Of a DNA stretch of 64,000 nucleotides, positions 35,121 through 47,065 are shown piece by piece. Where the stretch lies: contig JAODUO010000053.1 in the NCBI GenBank assembly GCA_025642075.2, positions 1,869,501-1,933,500 of the forward strand. Direction: 5' to 3'. Position 1 is the stretch's first letter. Each line of letters starts with the position of its first letter. The notes below the pieces were generated by a model, which saw nothing but the letters and a program-made list of their open reading frames with translations, did no database searches and was not told where the DNA came from. This DNA is from Ridgeia piscesae. Taxonomy: Eukaryota; Annelida; Polychaeta; Sabellida; Siboglinidae. A program made the position numbers and the translations under genes.

Positions 35121-35132
35121 ATTCCTGTGTAG
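35121..35132 (+). other. PPP4R1: possible alternative last coding exon of PPP4R1
   Basis: After LLDT the sequence reads gtcagt, a possible donor at 34612. The acceptor ..tttgctgttgcag ends at 35120. Joining them in phase gives I-P-V and a TAG stop, shortening the tail compared with readthrough (VSLGCTHCTI, stop at 34644). Neither end resembles the vertebrate tail clearly. Confidence 0.35.
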
Positions 35133-35149
35133 CGTTGTGGAGCCGGACG

Positions 35150-36600
35150 CTAGGATCGATGTGTGGCACACTTGCTCCGGAGACTGCTGCGTGTGTGTGT
35201 GCTCGCTGTGATATCTCTTGCTCTTCTCAGTCGCGCCATCAAACTCCAGTCACTGCTGTCCAGGTCACGTTGACACATCAAATGGACGTTTGCATTCTTG
35301 ACAGGCTTATCAGTGCCATTCTCCTTTGCTACGGAATGGCAGGATGCTGAGTTTGTTCCAATGCGAAAAGGATGTCTTATAACAATTGTGTGTATTCAGA
35401 TACTTAAAATACAAATTCTCAGCTATTAAAAATACTGTTTTTCCATACTGTATGTATTCAGACATGTAAATTAATGTCTGACTATATTCACTATATAAAA
35501 TAATTCTTATAACATTTTTGGGTGTTCTAAAAGTCGCTGAATACGTACAGTTGTCATGGTAACTGGAGCATGACCGCTGGGTTGGTCGCACTGGAGAAGA
35601 CAAGTTGCATTATCGTAAAGAGATGATATTTTTTATATTGCTAACATACCCGTATGTAAAATCGTAACGAATTGCTAAATACTATATGGTGTACATTAGG
35701 CGTAAATGAATACTTGTACAGACGAGGCAATGCCCCCGCGTTGGGGTGCCCAGGCATTCATAGCAGTGTCGATTGGTCTTTCACACCCCGTGAGGGTGCC
35801 ATAGGGGAGTTAGTGGATGCACAGTGCCTAGGTAATTCTACTGATGATAATCCGTGATATGTAGTGTGTTCTTGGGTGTCTATGGGGGGTATATATATAT
35901 ATATTAATGAACTTGATCGTTGTGTAATCGTCGTTTCAACGATGGTATGTCGAAGCATAAAATTTCACTTGTAAAAAGCTTCCGATTCATATAGCTAGGA
36001 TTCCTTACGTACAGAAATAGCTGCAGAATACCTCCATAGTAGTGTCATTTGTGTAGATACATTTTGAATCGGTATAATGGAACAACTCCGTTAGCTGCAG
36101 ACAGCCACAAATGTATCTTGTACAAGTGGAACTATGTATTAATTTCCACTGGGGACTATATTAACTGTTTTGCTGTGTTTGCATGTCACATCCATACACA
36201 GGGAATCCTAGCTTAAACACGAATGCAGTACACTTCAGAACAGGAGGTTGACAGATTGACATTGTCAATTTGCTAAATTACGTTGGTTCAGCATATCGGT
36301 TAACAGAATTTCAAGTTTTATGGAATATAACAACATTAATTTTTTGGTGTTTACAACATCTCGGGCGTATGTTTATAAATTATGCACAAAGTTAATGTTG
36401 TTAAGTTAGGTATACTTTGAGAACCAAACAAATCAGATAATTTTAGCTGTGTATTTTGTTAAAAAAGTAAATGTAAGTTAACCAAATGAATTGTTCATTC
36501 TTGGTTTGCCTGAAATCAACGAGTGGCTGAGTGGGAGTTTTATTGGACACATATATATGCAAAAGACAATGCCAGTATTTAATATGACCCCTTTATGACA
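35150..36600. other. intergenic, nothing recognised
   Basis: AT-rich, probably the PPP4R1 3' UTR followed by intergenic DNA. Only short unsupported open frames. Confidence 0.5.
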
Positions 36601-36630
36601 ACGTGTAAGTTTGTAATTTCAGTTGCATAA

Positions 36631-36804
36631 AGCCGGGTTTACACAAGGTGTTTATCATCATGTAACCCTATTGTAATGAGTTCAGTGTAAACCGTGCATC
36701 GCCAATGACAAATTTAACTAATTCGTGTAAGTGGTCGTGAACCTTTCTAATACCGTAGCCATTCCCTCGTCACTGTGTTTTTATTCCCTTGTGTAAACCC
36801 AGCT
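36631..36804. mobile_element. MITE-like element with 18-bp terminal inverted repeats
   Basis: Left end agccgggtttacacaagg (36631-36648) and right end ccttgtgtaaacccagct (36787-36804) are inverted with one mismatch, bounding a non-coding element of about 174 bp. A clear target-site duplication is not seen, so the superfamily is left open. Confidence 0.7.
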
Positions 36805-37989
36805 GTGTGCAGAATGGGCATTATCTACATTTCGGTGATGCCCGAGTTGTTGAAATGAACATTTACGTGTTGTTTGGGTGCAACAACCCGTGTAAAGCAA
36901 ACTCTGTTATCAGCTGTAACCTGCTGACTCCACCCGCTGCGTGTATTCGGTGGTGCACAGCGGTCACGTGACGCGGTCGTATTTATCCACGATTCTGTTA
37001 TCCACAAGCTCAGTTAATGTAGCAGTGCAGTGATATATTTATATGTAAAGGTAGAGAGTAGCCAGGACGTTCTAGAATCATTGTATAGCTGTACAGAGTT
37101 GATTAATTAAGCCTTTGTCGTAGCCTATTTAATGACCTCGTATTAGTGGTACGTGTTCACCGCTGTTTAAATCTTGGACTCACCCGGGTAGATGACGGAT
37201 ACATGTTCCTATTTGCGGTCGACAAAAAATTGGAAGTGTTATTTCGTTAATAATGTAACTCAAAGTACACACACGCGAGGCGAATTGGTGATTCAATATA
37301 ATTACGTTTGATTGATGTCGGTAACATTTGTTGTACAAACAGGATAGGATATGTAACAATTTGTGATGATAACGATAATTTTGTGACAAATCATATGTTT
37401 TAACAACCCCTAGGCAGCATAACGACAGTTCATATTGTACTCTACTTACACAACGCATTTAGACATTGTGCTATTTAACCCTTTGTTTGGCTGATTTTCT
37501 TCTGTCGGTTATATCCAACGGTAGCGCTACACTTGGTTATGGCGTCACCGACCTCTCATCAGAAGATGTCATTTAGCCAGAGCAAGGTGAACGTTATGTC
37601 GAGTTGTGTACATTAACTATTTGCAACAGGTGATAATGAAGAATTGTGAATACTACTACGGAACTGTGATACAATTTACATGGTTCCAAAACTTACGAAA
37701 CTCTAATAAATAAAACGATGTAATTAATGACTGGTGTTTCGTGTCAAATGTAGCGATGGTGTTATAGAGTTATATGCTTGTTTTTGGCATATTACTTTAT
37801 TCAAGATCCATCCTCAGTTTATTTAGCCAACCTACATGGTGTTGTCAACAAACATGATTCATACCGCACTAATAATATACAAACAATGAAAAACGCACAC
37901 ATACAACTATAAACAAACATTTCAAAGGTATCGTGAAAAGGTTGAAAATAAGTTCAGTTGCATGACCACTAAACAGGCCTTTGCGCGCA

Positions 37990-39760
37990 CTTGAAAAAGA
38001 TGTCGGGTCGTTCGGACCAATTATCTGTCCCTTACATTGAAATTTGTTTCGGACTTAAATTTGACAGCCAATGTTGTTCTATTAAATGTGAGTCGCTCCT
38101 AACTGCTGGCCCTTTACCCTTACTAGGTGATATTGAAATGTATACAGTGGATGTCACAAATCAATTAAAACATCTAAGGCTAATCAATCTCCTGGTCCAG
38201 ACGGCATTCCAGATCGGTGAGCTTTCAACAACCTGTGGATACGGGTGTAATTCCTACCATCTGGAAACATTCTATAGTGGTACCCGTCCCAAAAATGTCA
38301 TCCCCGAGTTAAACCATTTCAGACATGTGGTCCTAACGTCCATTATCATGAAATGTTTTGAAAGATTGATTCTGTCTCACCCTCTCCCATATGTTCAATA
38401 TCAACTTGACCCGTATCAGTTCACTTGCCGTTCCAGAAGAGGCACTGACAATGGAGTAGCGTGCCTTCTGCGGAAACTATTCGAACACATGGAAACAGCT
38501 GCTCGAATCTTATTTATCAATTGCAGTTCAGCATTTAATACCATACAGAGACATGTCATGATTGACAAATTACAGAAACTGGAAGTTCCAGCCGCACTTG
38601 TTCACTGGGTTCTCAATTAATCGTCAACGATATGTTCGAGTGGGTGACAAAGTCACCAGTGCATGTTAGCACCATAGGTGCGTCATTTTTGTGCACTTTA
38701 TATACCAATGACTGTCGGAGTGTTGATCCATCTACCATGTTTGTGAGGTGTTCTGATGATACAGTCATGCTCGCTGTTTTGAGTGATTTTGCCTCATATC
38801 AATCATGTCTTTCTTCAGTGGTTCGTTTCTCCAGTTGGTGCAGTACCAACTTTCTGCATCTCGGTGTTTCCTAAATGAAAGAAATGTGCATTGACTTCCG
38901 TCGTAATAGAACTGTCATTAGTCCCATTGTCATCAATTGTGAACATGTCAATTCATTCAAGTACCTTGATGTTGTGTTAGATAAGAAATTGTCCTTTACA
39001 GAGCATGTTACAGCCGTGCAAGAGAAGTCTCAACAGAGACTGCAAGTTCTTCGAAAGTGGTGGACTTTCAACGTTGACCCAATATTTCTCCTATGTAGAG
39101 TGCAATGGCTCACGGGTAGAGCATCGGACTATCGACTAAGAGAACCCGGGTTCAAAACCTTCGTGTGCTGCGGTTTTAAAACCTTGGGCAACTTTTTTCT
39201 CTCTACATAACTCCAGTTCACTCAGCTGTATCAATGAATATCCGGCTACAGACTGTGGCGCTTTAATTGTAGCATATGGCTGGGTGCTTCCCAGAAAAGT
39301 TGAGATGGTGTTTGATTAAACAGATCTGTCAGGGAAGTAAAGTGTAAAAGCGCTTTGAAGTTTGATCAGTCCTGAGGACCGGATTCTGCGCAATATAAGA
39401 ACTTACCTTTACCTTTGACCTTTAATATGTCTCTACTCTATACCGTTGGATATATATTGCAGTTCTTGTTAACATACTACTTTCCGTGAGTAACCGTACC
39501 AGGCTTCTAAAAATCTCACACGTTGCTGCCAAGATCACTGGTTTGCATACACCATTGCTGTCCCAAATGATCGACCATGCAATCTTGAAGAAATCTCGTG
39601 CTGTCGCTGCTAAGTCTGACCACCCGCTCTTTAATACTTTCATGTTCTTCCGTCTCGATGGAGATCGTTGCATAAAATGCAACACGGCTTGCTACAGCAA
39701 GAGTTTTGTGCCTGTGCCAATTAGAATGTTGCCGGTAAATAAACGATACTTGCTTTTTGT
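37990..39760 (+). pseudogene. degenerate non-LTR retrotransposon reverse transcriptase, interrupted by a SINE
   Basis: A decayed LINE ORF2 in several frames. 37991-38620 carries DPYQFTCRSRRGTDNGVACL and RILFINCSSAFNTIQRHVM (the catalytic F.D.S.AF block, with Asp replaced by Asn). 38632-38874 holds a GASFLCTLYTNDC block and CSDDTVMLAV (equivalent to the FADD box). 38875-39093 continues with HVNSFKYLDVVLDKKLSF and AVQEKSQQRLQVLRK. After the SINE the protein resumes in the frame ending at 39809 with RLLKISHVAAKITGL, SDHPLFNTF and SKSFVPVPIRMLP. Stop codons and frameshifts make it non-functional. The family resembles the CR1/L2-like elements of fish and molluscs. Confidence 0.88.
39093..39415 (+). 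mobile_element. tRNA-derived SINE, copy 2 (most complete), nested in a LINE
   Basis: It starts with a tRNA-like head: A-box-like tggctcacgggtagagc, and B-box-like gggttcaaaacc near 39150. This is followed by accttgggcaactt, a body (tctgtcagggaagtaaagtg, gcgctttgaag) and a tail of cttacctttacctttgacc. It splits the reverse transcriptase pseudogene; aatatttctcct before and aatatgtctcta after it may be a diverged target-site duplication. Confidence 0.75.
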
Positions 39761-40606
39761 GTGGTTACATTTTGCATTTCATTTGTATTTTCTGACATTC
39801 CTTTTTTAATAGTTTTTAGATGCGATCATGAGTTGTACGATGAATATGCTTTTTAAGGACATTCAAGTGAATTGAATTGTACTTCACACTCCGCAGGTTC
39901 ACCGGGGAACAATTTCGCTAACGTTGTGAAGAGCTCTTAAATCCATTTTTTGACTTAATATCTTATCTTTAATACGTGAAACCTGTCAAGACCATGTGAG
40001 TTGCCATATCACGCCGGCGGGACAATTACTAATGTATATTATGGTAATAGTGTCCAGGGTAATACGGCAATGTATATTTGCGTTTCGAAAACATAATTTA
40101 GTATAACAACGGATTTTGTATTAGGATGAATTTTCCTTAAGAGCTATTTGTCTTAGTGAAACGGTCCCCTCGTCCGACATCATCTCCCGCCCTAGGTATG
40201 TGCACCTCTGCCGCTTGACGACGTGGACCGAGCAGTCGAGTGTCTCGGTAGAGGACGCGTCGTGGAATGGGACGTCATGATAGGGTGGTATCTGAAGACA
40301 TCGGACACTACTGCACAAGACGTACAGCACGACACCGTCGCCTCGACCTGACATAAAAGGCCGTGTCCTTCGTCATGCTGTGGACAGTGCAATATATTAT
40401 GATCCTTTACTTATTGCTGACAGTGAGGACGGATTTAGAGAAGGAACATGATGGCGAGACAACGTATTCATGCGAAGACAGGCCGTGGACGATATAGTTG
40501 CTGCGGGAGATGCTGCGTACATACGTGTATGTACCAACAAATGCCTGCGCTGAATCACATATATGAACTGGTCAAACAAGGTACCCAACACTACACTCTG
40601 GAAATG

Positions 40607-40728
40607 GACCAAACAACCACAAATAGAAAATGAAATAAAGTAGAGAAAATGGAGGTGGATTGGATACACGCCTTGGACACCAGAAACCATCACCCGTCAG
40701 GCCATCACATGGAAGAGAGCTAGAGTTA
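40607..40728 (+). pseudogene. LINE ORF2 C-terminal fragment
   Basis: The frame W-T-K-Q-P-Q-I-E-N-E-I-K, stop, then RKWRWIGYTPWTPETITRQ matches the common C-terminal block of non-LTR elements (rrW.WIGHtLRkp...ITRQAL.W). It has an in-frame TAG and no downstream GRP motif, so it is a relic. Confidence 0.75.
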
Positions 40729-42256
40729 CTGTTGGACTCTCAAGAAACCAGACGTTCTAGTTCATATGCCGTCTAAAACTTCCAAATGTCTTCTTGTTTA
40801 TAAATTAAAGCTCAACGAACGTTTGCAATTAATGATAAGGGACTTTCAAAGTGTTATGTTAATTTTTAATCAATCTACAATATACGATAATTCATGATTA
40901 ACTCCACACTTCTCAACTCTCAATGTTGTAGCGTTCCGAATTTACAAAGAAATGTAAATTTTGTGTAATAGTTAAGGACCTACTGCATATCAACTGTGCC
41001 CATTGGGCGCTGCCAACATGCCATAGTGCCAAATGAACCGGCTTGTCAGATCCTAATGTCTTCCACGCAGCATCCTCGCATGCTAGGGGTCGTTGAGCTA
41101 CGCTACAACGTGAAATAGAACTGGTACTGACGCAATCAGCCGCAGCGACACCTGGCGTGGATGACACACGGGGGTTGATAAGTTTGCATTGAAATTACTC
41201 CAGCACCTGCCAAATAGCTGTTTTGTGTATTAACAAAACATGCATCATGAATGGCCATGGCTTTTGTCCAATCCCAAACCCACCGGTATCATTGTGCGCG
41301 TTGTTTCAAAGCCTATACAGGAGGTCTACACATGGTTGAACTGAAATCAGATCACCTATAGGCGGCCTACATTAAGTGGTAACAATTGACGTCTGACGTC
41401 TGACTGAAAGGCAACATAAACGTATGATTAAATCCAATTATTTTACTTTATTACTTCTGAGCTTCGATGGATGGTACTGTCAAACCATTCCTTAACTTCA
41501 AATGGCGTGTTGATACCAGATATATATCGGTATGTCGAGTGCAGCAACATAATACCACACAACAATCGTCCAAACAGAGTAACAAAGTGGCATAATTACA
41601 CAGTATCTAAGACGTATTTTTATTTAACACGCTAATTAGTTGTATATACATATCATGTGTTGATAGGTCTTGGAGCCTACATGTACAGCTAGCTAGGTCT
41701 GTTAGTTCTATTTGTATAAGTGATTGTTGTAGAATAATGCATGTTTTGACGTGTTTTCTACAAGCTGCGGTGGTACAACAAGAAGTATACATCCTGTGCA
41801 TGGAATACTAGATGTAGAACCAGGTGATACGACTTACGAGATAATTATGCTGCTATGATATAATAACACAAATAGGTACAGCAAAGTAAAACATTGATAA
41901 ATTTAGCGCTGTTTTCACTGAGCGCTGTACATCAAACAGTTATTTGTAACACATATAAGTATTACAGTAGGCTAACAGGAGAATGGAAATCTCGCGGAAA
42001 CAAATCGCGGACTGCCGTAAATTAACGGGAATATCGGTATTTAGAGCTATATAGGCGATGTTGGCACCCGAAAGTATATCGGAGACAGCAACGGTATGTG
42101 AATAAATGTGAAAGACGAAATGTTAAATAATAGCTGAAGCACTGCAACAATAGTGAACAACCACACTAGAAAACAGTGCAACAAACATAACACACAGTCC
42201 TGTTGTGTGCGCGCTGACAATTGCTTCTCGGTGTTTGACGGCCTCGGTCGACGTGT

Positions 42257-43842
42257 CTACAACGCGACGTAGGCCACAACGGCCGCCAAGGCTGTCACGA
42301 CGACGGACAGTTTGAAACCGCTGGCGTCCCCAGATCTGGCGTCCCCAGATGCATCATCGTCGTCCTCATCGCCAGCCACGGTCGGGTCGTAGTCGATCGT
42401 GTTAGTGAAGCGCGGGAACCGCAAGACGAATAAATCGCCATCCATCTTAGGGTACCCGGCCGTCATGTTTTCCCAGCTACCTTTGTCCTTCTTCAACTGA
42501 AATGCAGACCACGCATGTTTAGGCTGCGATAAAAAACAACGAGTGACGATATTTATAAGCGGTGACGAAATCGTAGAGTGTACAAAAAGTTCTCCATCGA
42601 CAGCCATGTTTTATGGTAGAGCGCTATGAAGCACGAAACTGAAAGAAAACAGTTTAGCAAGGAATTAACAATTGAAGCCTTGGTAACAAAATACACTTGC
42701 ATATAGGAACCTATGCAACACACATGCGTCCATACACGCACACGTGTGCACACACACAAGCGCGCGGGTGTAATTTTTTATTCCAAATTAAAGCGCCCGC
42801 CGTCGTTTAAAAACTCTTGCAACTTTTAATTTTTAATAATGGTTACGAGGACGTCAAATGCGGATTTATAGTAAATATGCAGACTTTGTTGTTGTTCCAC
42901 ATAATGTTCACAGACTCGCCAGTAACGGCTGTTATCATTTCGCTAGTTAACCTCTTAAATCGTTTGTCAATATTTTATTACATCGTTAATTACTATAACG
43001 AAAATGAAATTTTCATATGATCAATAATATATAATAAAATACATTATTTATCTCTAGACAATCATAGATCAACATTGAAATGGGTACATAAAACATGATA
43101 AAGTACAGTTGTTAAAACTAGAATGAAATAATGTAAACAGACATACCTTTTTTGAGAAGCTCATTGTTATGTTATCTCCGAGATCGAAAGCGACAGGCGC
43201 AGCAGTGTCGCTGGCGCTACCCTTCAGGGTTGCCGCCACCTTGCTTGTCACCTTCATATACAGATCCAGGAATGCGGCTGCATTAGCGGCACCAGCCGCG
43301 CCACACCATTTCCACTTCGACAGCTCCATGTTGAACTTCATGTCTCCCATCTTCAGCGGCTGCTTCTCTCCTGCGATCAACACTTCTCCGGCTTGTTCTG
43401 CGAGCGTGGCGCTGATTGACAGTGTGCCAACGGCGTCTCCGAGGTTCGCGGAAAAACTAATCATCGACCCTTTTATGTTATTGGCGTTTGGTATGTATTG
43501 GCCCGCTTGTTTGGCAGCGATCGTGAATGTCTTGTCTGCAAACGTTTTAAACATGTTCATTGGATTTAGCGTAGAGCCACCGAATGGAAGCGAGGTGCCG
43601 CTGCATGTCGATGTCGCCACCTCTTGGCCGGCTGCTGTCATCTGAACCACTTTTTCCATCACGATCTTCACCGGATCCGTGAGCATGGACGTGTTTCCAA
43701 GCATGCGCTGGAATTGAATCTCACCGGATTTGGCTAAGATCTTCACCTTGGACATGCCCATCGTCATGTCCTGGTTGGCAGTGGCGGCTGCGAGCAAAAG
43801 GGCCGCCAACAGGACACGAGACATCGCTCGGATCTTGGACAT
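42257..43842 (-). CDS. secreted, predicted GPI-anchored protein of unknown function, two exons
   Basis: Inferred exons are 43147..43842 and 42257..42523 (donor gtatgt, acceptor ..tttttatcgcag, phase 0), giving 320 residues. Residues 1-23 (MSKIRAMSRVLLAALLLAAA) form a signal peptide. The C-terminus has an acidic spacer (GDEDDDDASGDARSGDASG) followed by FKLSVVVTALAAVVAYVAL, a hydrophobic end without a basic tail, as in GPI-anchor signals. Sequons GNTS, DNIT and ENMT fit an extracellular protein, and two mature-region cysteines (STCSG, KWCGA) may pair. The patterns FNMELSKWKWCG and LRFPRFTNTIDYDP remind me of acidic SAARP-like skeletal matrix proteins, but this is a weak, memory-based impression. 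Its TATA promoter suggests regulated, tissue-specific expression. The exons are much richer in GC than the flanking DNA, as expected for coding sequence. Confidence 0.78.
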
Positions 43843-43924
43843 TTCTCGGCTCTGCAGTTCGCTGTGTACAGTGCTAACTCTTCGGAGGTCTTAGTAGCGA
43901 ACTGACTCTCAACTGCCGCTGCTG

Positions 43925-43934
43925 CCTTATATAG
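43925..43934 (-). promoter_or_regulatory. TATA box of the GPI-anchored protein gene
   Basis: On the minus strand the motif is ctatataagg, about 85 bp before the start codon. An initiator-like tcagttcg lies about 30 bp downstream, giving a short 5' UTR. This is the only clearly TATA-driven gene in the window. Confidence 0.7.
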
Positions 43935-44659
43935 GTCGATGCCAGTAGGTTCAATGTAATGATCGTTCCTTTGTTGCGGCCGTTTCCATGTTGACTAAAG
44001 AATATATGTCTTATTGTCACGAGGTCACGTTCTCAGGAACGTGACGGAACACGTGCGTGTCGTGTACTTAGACCGAACGAGTCGCCACAAATAGGTTCGT
44101 CTACAATACGTAACTCAATTACATAGCATGATATGCGGCTTTAGTTGCACTGTATGCACGGTGAGTTGCACTTTACACGTGAGTCTACGCAACAATGAGA
44201 AGAAGAAAAGAAAGAACACAATAACACGACTAGACATGATTTAATAAGAGTTAAACATATTTGTCAGCATATTATAAATAAATTGCCACACAGAGCAGCC
44301 CATTCCACTCCGGACGTCAACACTCCAAAATTACACTGCTATTGTATCGTCGTATGCCTTTATCTATTTAATAATATTCAAATTTGAGCGATAATAATCT
44401 ATTCGATTTTGAAAGTGTTTCACATTAATATTGTATTCCATTTTAAACGTGTACATTCGACTACGCCGTCACTAACAGTATATGAAGTGCGGCCATAAAA
44501 TGTACATTGCTTATAGATATGCATCAGTTAACAGCCAGCTAGGCAGAGCCGCCGAGGAAATCAACCAGTCTAACATTTATAACCATTCTTTCATACAACA
44601 CAGCTATTCTAGTCCATAGTCCATTCTAGCCCATAACTCCAAACCCAGAGAGCAACTGG

Positions 44660-44805
44660 CTACAGACACCACTTCTTCTCGACCAGAGTGGTTAAAATGT
44701 GGAACTCCCTGTCAGACGACACAGTTCAGGCCAGGACAGTGAACGAACTGAAGTCACGCCTCCGAAGAGATTGGAGAGGTCACCCAGACCTGTATAATTA
44801 AAACA
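44660..44805 (+). pseudogene. LINE ORF2 C-terminal fragment
   Basis: One frame reads HHFFSTRVVKMWNSLSDDTV, then QARTVNELKSRLRRDW and ends GHPDLYN with a stop. This is the usual end of a non-LTR retrotransposon ORF2 (FFs.RVv..WNsLp..vv.a.svn.FKsrLd). The reverse transcriptase core is absent. Confidence 0.75.
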
Positions 44806-44921
44806 TTTCAAAGTAAGTGCAGTTTCTTGCGAGAAATCAGACGGTAATGCCAGTCAGTGGTAGCCTCGCTTGCTTGATGCAATAAGAACGACCGACATTT
44901 CTACTAGTTATTACTTGATTG

Positions 44922-44972
44922 TGTGTGTGTGCGTGTGCGTGTGCGTGTGCGTGTGCGTGTGCGTGTGCGTGT
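44922..44972. repeat. (GTGTGC)n microsatellite
   Basis: Tandem gtgtgc hexamers after a short GT run, about 50 bp. Confidence 0.95.
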
Positions 44973-45794
44973 CTATATAGATATATCGACTTATCTATAT
45001 GACGGGATGCTGATAGTTGTTGATCGGCACACGTGAGCCTCTTTTTGAAATTGTCGACACGGGACACTCAAAAAGTAAGAAGTTAGATTCCAAATGAGAA
45101 ATGTACGGATACGTCATGCGGACGCGGCAACAAATAGCTATAATGTGAACGCACAGGAGTGAGTTCATATTATGCAGATGCGGATGCGGTTTGTGGTGCG
45201 GATACGGATGCGGCTAACTGAATCGGTCAATGTAGCGATTCAAAACGTATCCGCACACGAATCGGACAAGAAATTTCAAGGAGTGACGTCATTACAGACG
45301 TGTTTTCCCAACTTTCACAAATGGCGGAAAGGTACTAGCGGGAAGGTAGTAGTTTTCCGTGTCTGACATCGAGGATTGAAACATGCCGTCGCAGAATTAC
45401 TACAAACAGTTCAAGTAGAAGCTGTCGTAGAAGAAGAACTTCTCATCCTACTGTAGTTCACGGAACAGATCATTGTGCGCACCATATCGACTCCGTTTTT
45501 AATTATGAATGAACCTACCAACGGCAACGGCGCGGTGTCTTCGTTCCATCGGAGGGGATTTTTGAAATGGGTCCTCTACGTTTAAATCCCACAGTGCACC
45601 AGCTCGCTGTCTAGCAGCTCTGCTTAAATGTCGGCATTCGCACATAAACATTTCTTTTAAAATGTTTTGTCGCTATATAAACATTATCGGTCAAAAACAA
45701 ATAAAAACACAGTGTCGGAGACAAGCAGGGTATATCCGAGGGCTGTCTTATGAACAAATTTAATTATTGAACATTCATGCAGTTGACTAAATTA

Positions 45795-45985
45795 GGGGAG
45801 ACCGGGGCTAATTGAGACAGAATTGAGTAACATAGGGGAGACTGGGGCTAATTGAGACATAACATTGAGTAATATAGGGGAGACTGGGGCTAATTGAGAC
45901 AGCATTGAGTAACACAGGGGAAACCAGGGCTAATTGGGACATAGCATTGAGTGATATAGGGGAGACCGGGGCTAATTGCCGCTTC
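45795..45985. repeat. 40-bp satellite, left block (about 5 copies)
   Basis: Unit cattgagtaatataggggag + accggggctaattgagacag, with variants reading gggacata. The array stops within a unit, at gctaattg, where LINE sequence begins. Confidence 0.96.
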
Positions 45986-46431
45986 TAAAATCATTGCATG
46001 ATGTGCACTATTTTCAAAATTTGTACAATAGCCTATCAAGCACTCTCATCTACACAACACAGCATATCTAAATTCAATGCTAACTCCAGCAAGAAATTCC
46101 AAACAGCTACACTTAGCCAGTAGTAACCCTCTTTACATTCCTCGGGTGAAAACGAAAGCCGGGACCCGAGCTTTCTCGGTTGCCGCACCAACGGTGTGGA
46201 ATTTGCTTCCTGCCAGTGTTAAATCAGAAGATAATATAGTTTCATTCCACCGACGTCTAAAAACCTATCTCTTTAATGCTGCCTATCCTCCTTAGCCATC
46301 TAGCTTCTTCATCCATCCGTTGACGTCTCACGCTTACGAGTTTGCTTAATCCCTTGGTTTAGTCGCGCCACTGAGCTTGAACTTCGAGGATATTGGTGCA
46401 AAAGAAGTCATTATTATTATTAAATTTTGGG
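45986..46431 (+). mobile_element. 5'-truncated LINE 3' end inserted in the 40-bp satellite
   Basis: It encodes IFKICTIAYQALSSTQ and, after a frameshift, VKTKAGTRAFSVAAPTVWNL, LLPASVKSEDN and FHRRLKTYLFNAA, the C-terminus of a CR1/L2-like reverse transcriptase. It ends with cattattattatta. The same satellite occupies both sides, so the LINE landed in the array. Confidence 0.85.
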
Positions 46432-46890
46432 ACAGCATTGAGTAATATAGGGGAGACCGGGGCTAATTTGGACATAGCATTGAATAATATAAGGGAGACC
46501 GGGGCTAATTGAGACAGCATTGAGTAATATAGGGGAGACCGGGGCTAATTGAGACAGCATTGAGTAATATAGGGGAGACCAGGGTTAATTGGGACATAGC
46601 ATTGAGTAATATAGGGGAGACCGGGGCTAATTGAGACAGCATTGAGTAATATAGGGGAGACCGGGGCTAATTGAGACAGCATTGAGTAATATAGGGGAGA
46701 CCAGGGTTAATTGGGACATAGCATTGAGTAATATAGGGGAGACCGGGGCTAATTGAGACAGCATTGAGTAATATAGGGGAGACCGGGGCTAATTTAATTG
46801 AGACAGCTTTGAGTAATATAGGGGAGACTGGAGCTAATTGGGACATAGCATTGAGTAATATAGGGGAGACCAGGGCTAATTGAGACGTAG
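46432..46890. repeat. 40-bp satellite, right block (about 11 copies)
   Basis: Continuation of the 40-41 bp array. Units alternate between gagacag and gggacatag endings in a roughly three-unit pattern (two of the first, one of the second), suggesting higher-order duplication. Diverged relics continue to about 47150, and ggattaactgggacac near 47365 may be an older outlier. Confidence 0.95.
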
Positions 46891-46904
46891 TAATATAACG
46901 TAAA

Positions 46905-47065
46905 AGTTAGTTTTTATATAGTGCAGTATCTAATCCTCAGGATTGCTCAAAGCACTTTTTACACTATACTCCCTGGCAGACCTGTTCAAACGAAGACCAT
47001 TTTGGCTTCTCTTGGAAGCATTCAGTTATGCAGCAATTTCGCGAAGACTGTCATAGACAAATATT
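46905..47065 (-). mobile_element. tRNA-derived SINE, copy 3 (body and 3' end)
   Basis: On the minus strand it reads caggtctgccagggagtata, gtgctttgagcaatcctgag and tgcactatataaaaacta, matching in order the body and tail of the SINE at 39093-39415 (agatctgtcagggaagtaaa, gcgctttgaag, cagtcctgagg, tgcgcaatataagaactta). The tRNA-like head is missing. Confidence 0.7.

Noticed and set aside
39093..39165. Functional tRNA gene
   Set aside because: The A- and B-box-like motifs belong to a SINE head; the cloverleaf stems are not maintained and SINE body follows directly.
40121..40392. Minus-strand frames (66 and 77 codons) in a locally GC-rich stretch
   Set aside because: The base composition is suggestive of an exon, but no family is recognised and no partner exons or splice context are clear.
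43169..43645. Plus-strand 158-codon frame opposite the GPI-anchored protein gene
   Set aside because: Antisense shadow of a GC-rich coding exon whose minus-strand reading has a signal peptide and splice logic.
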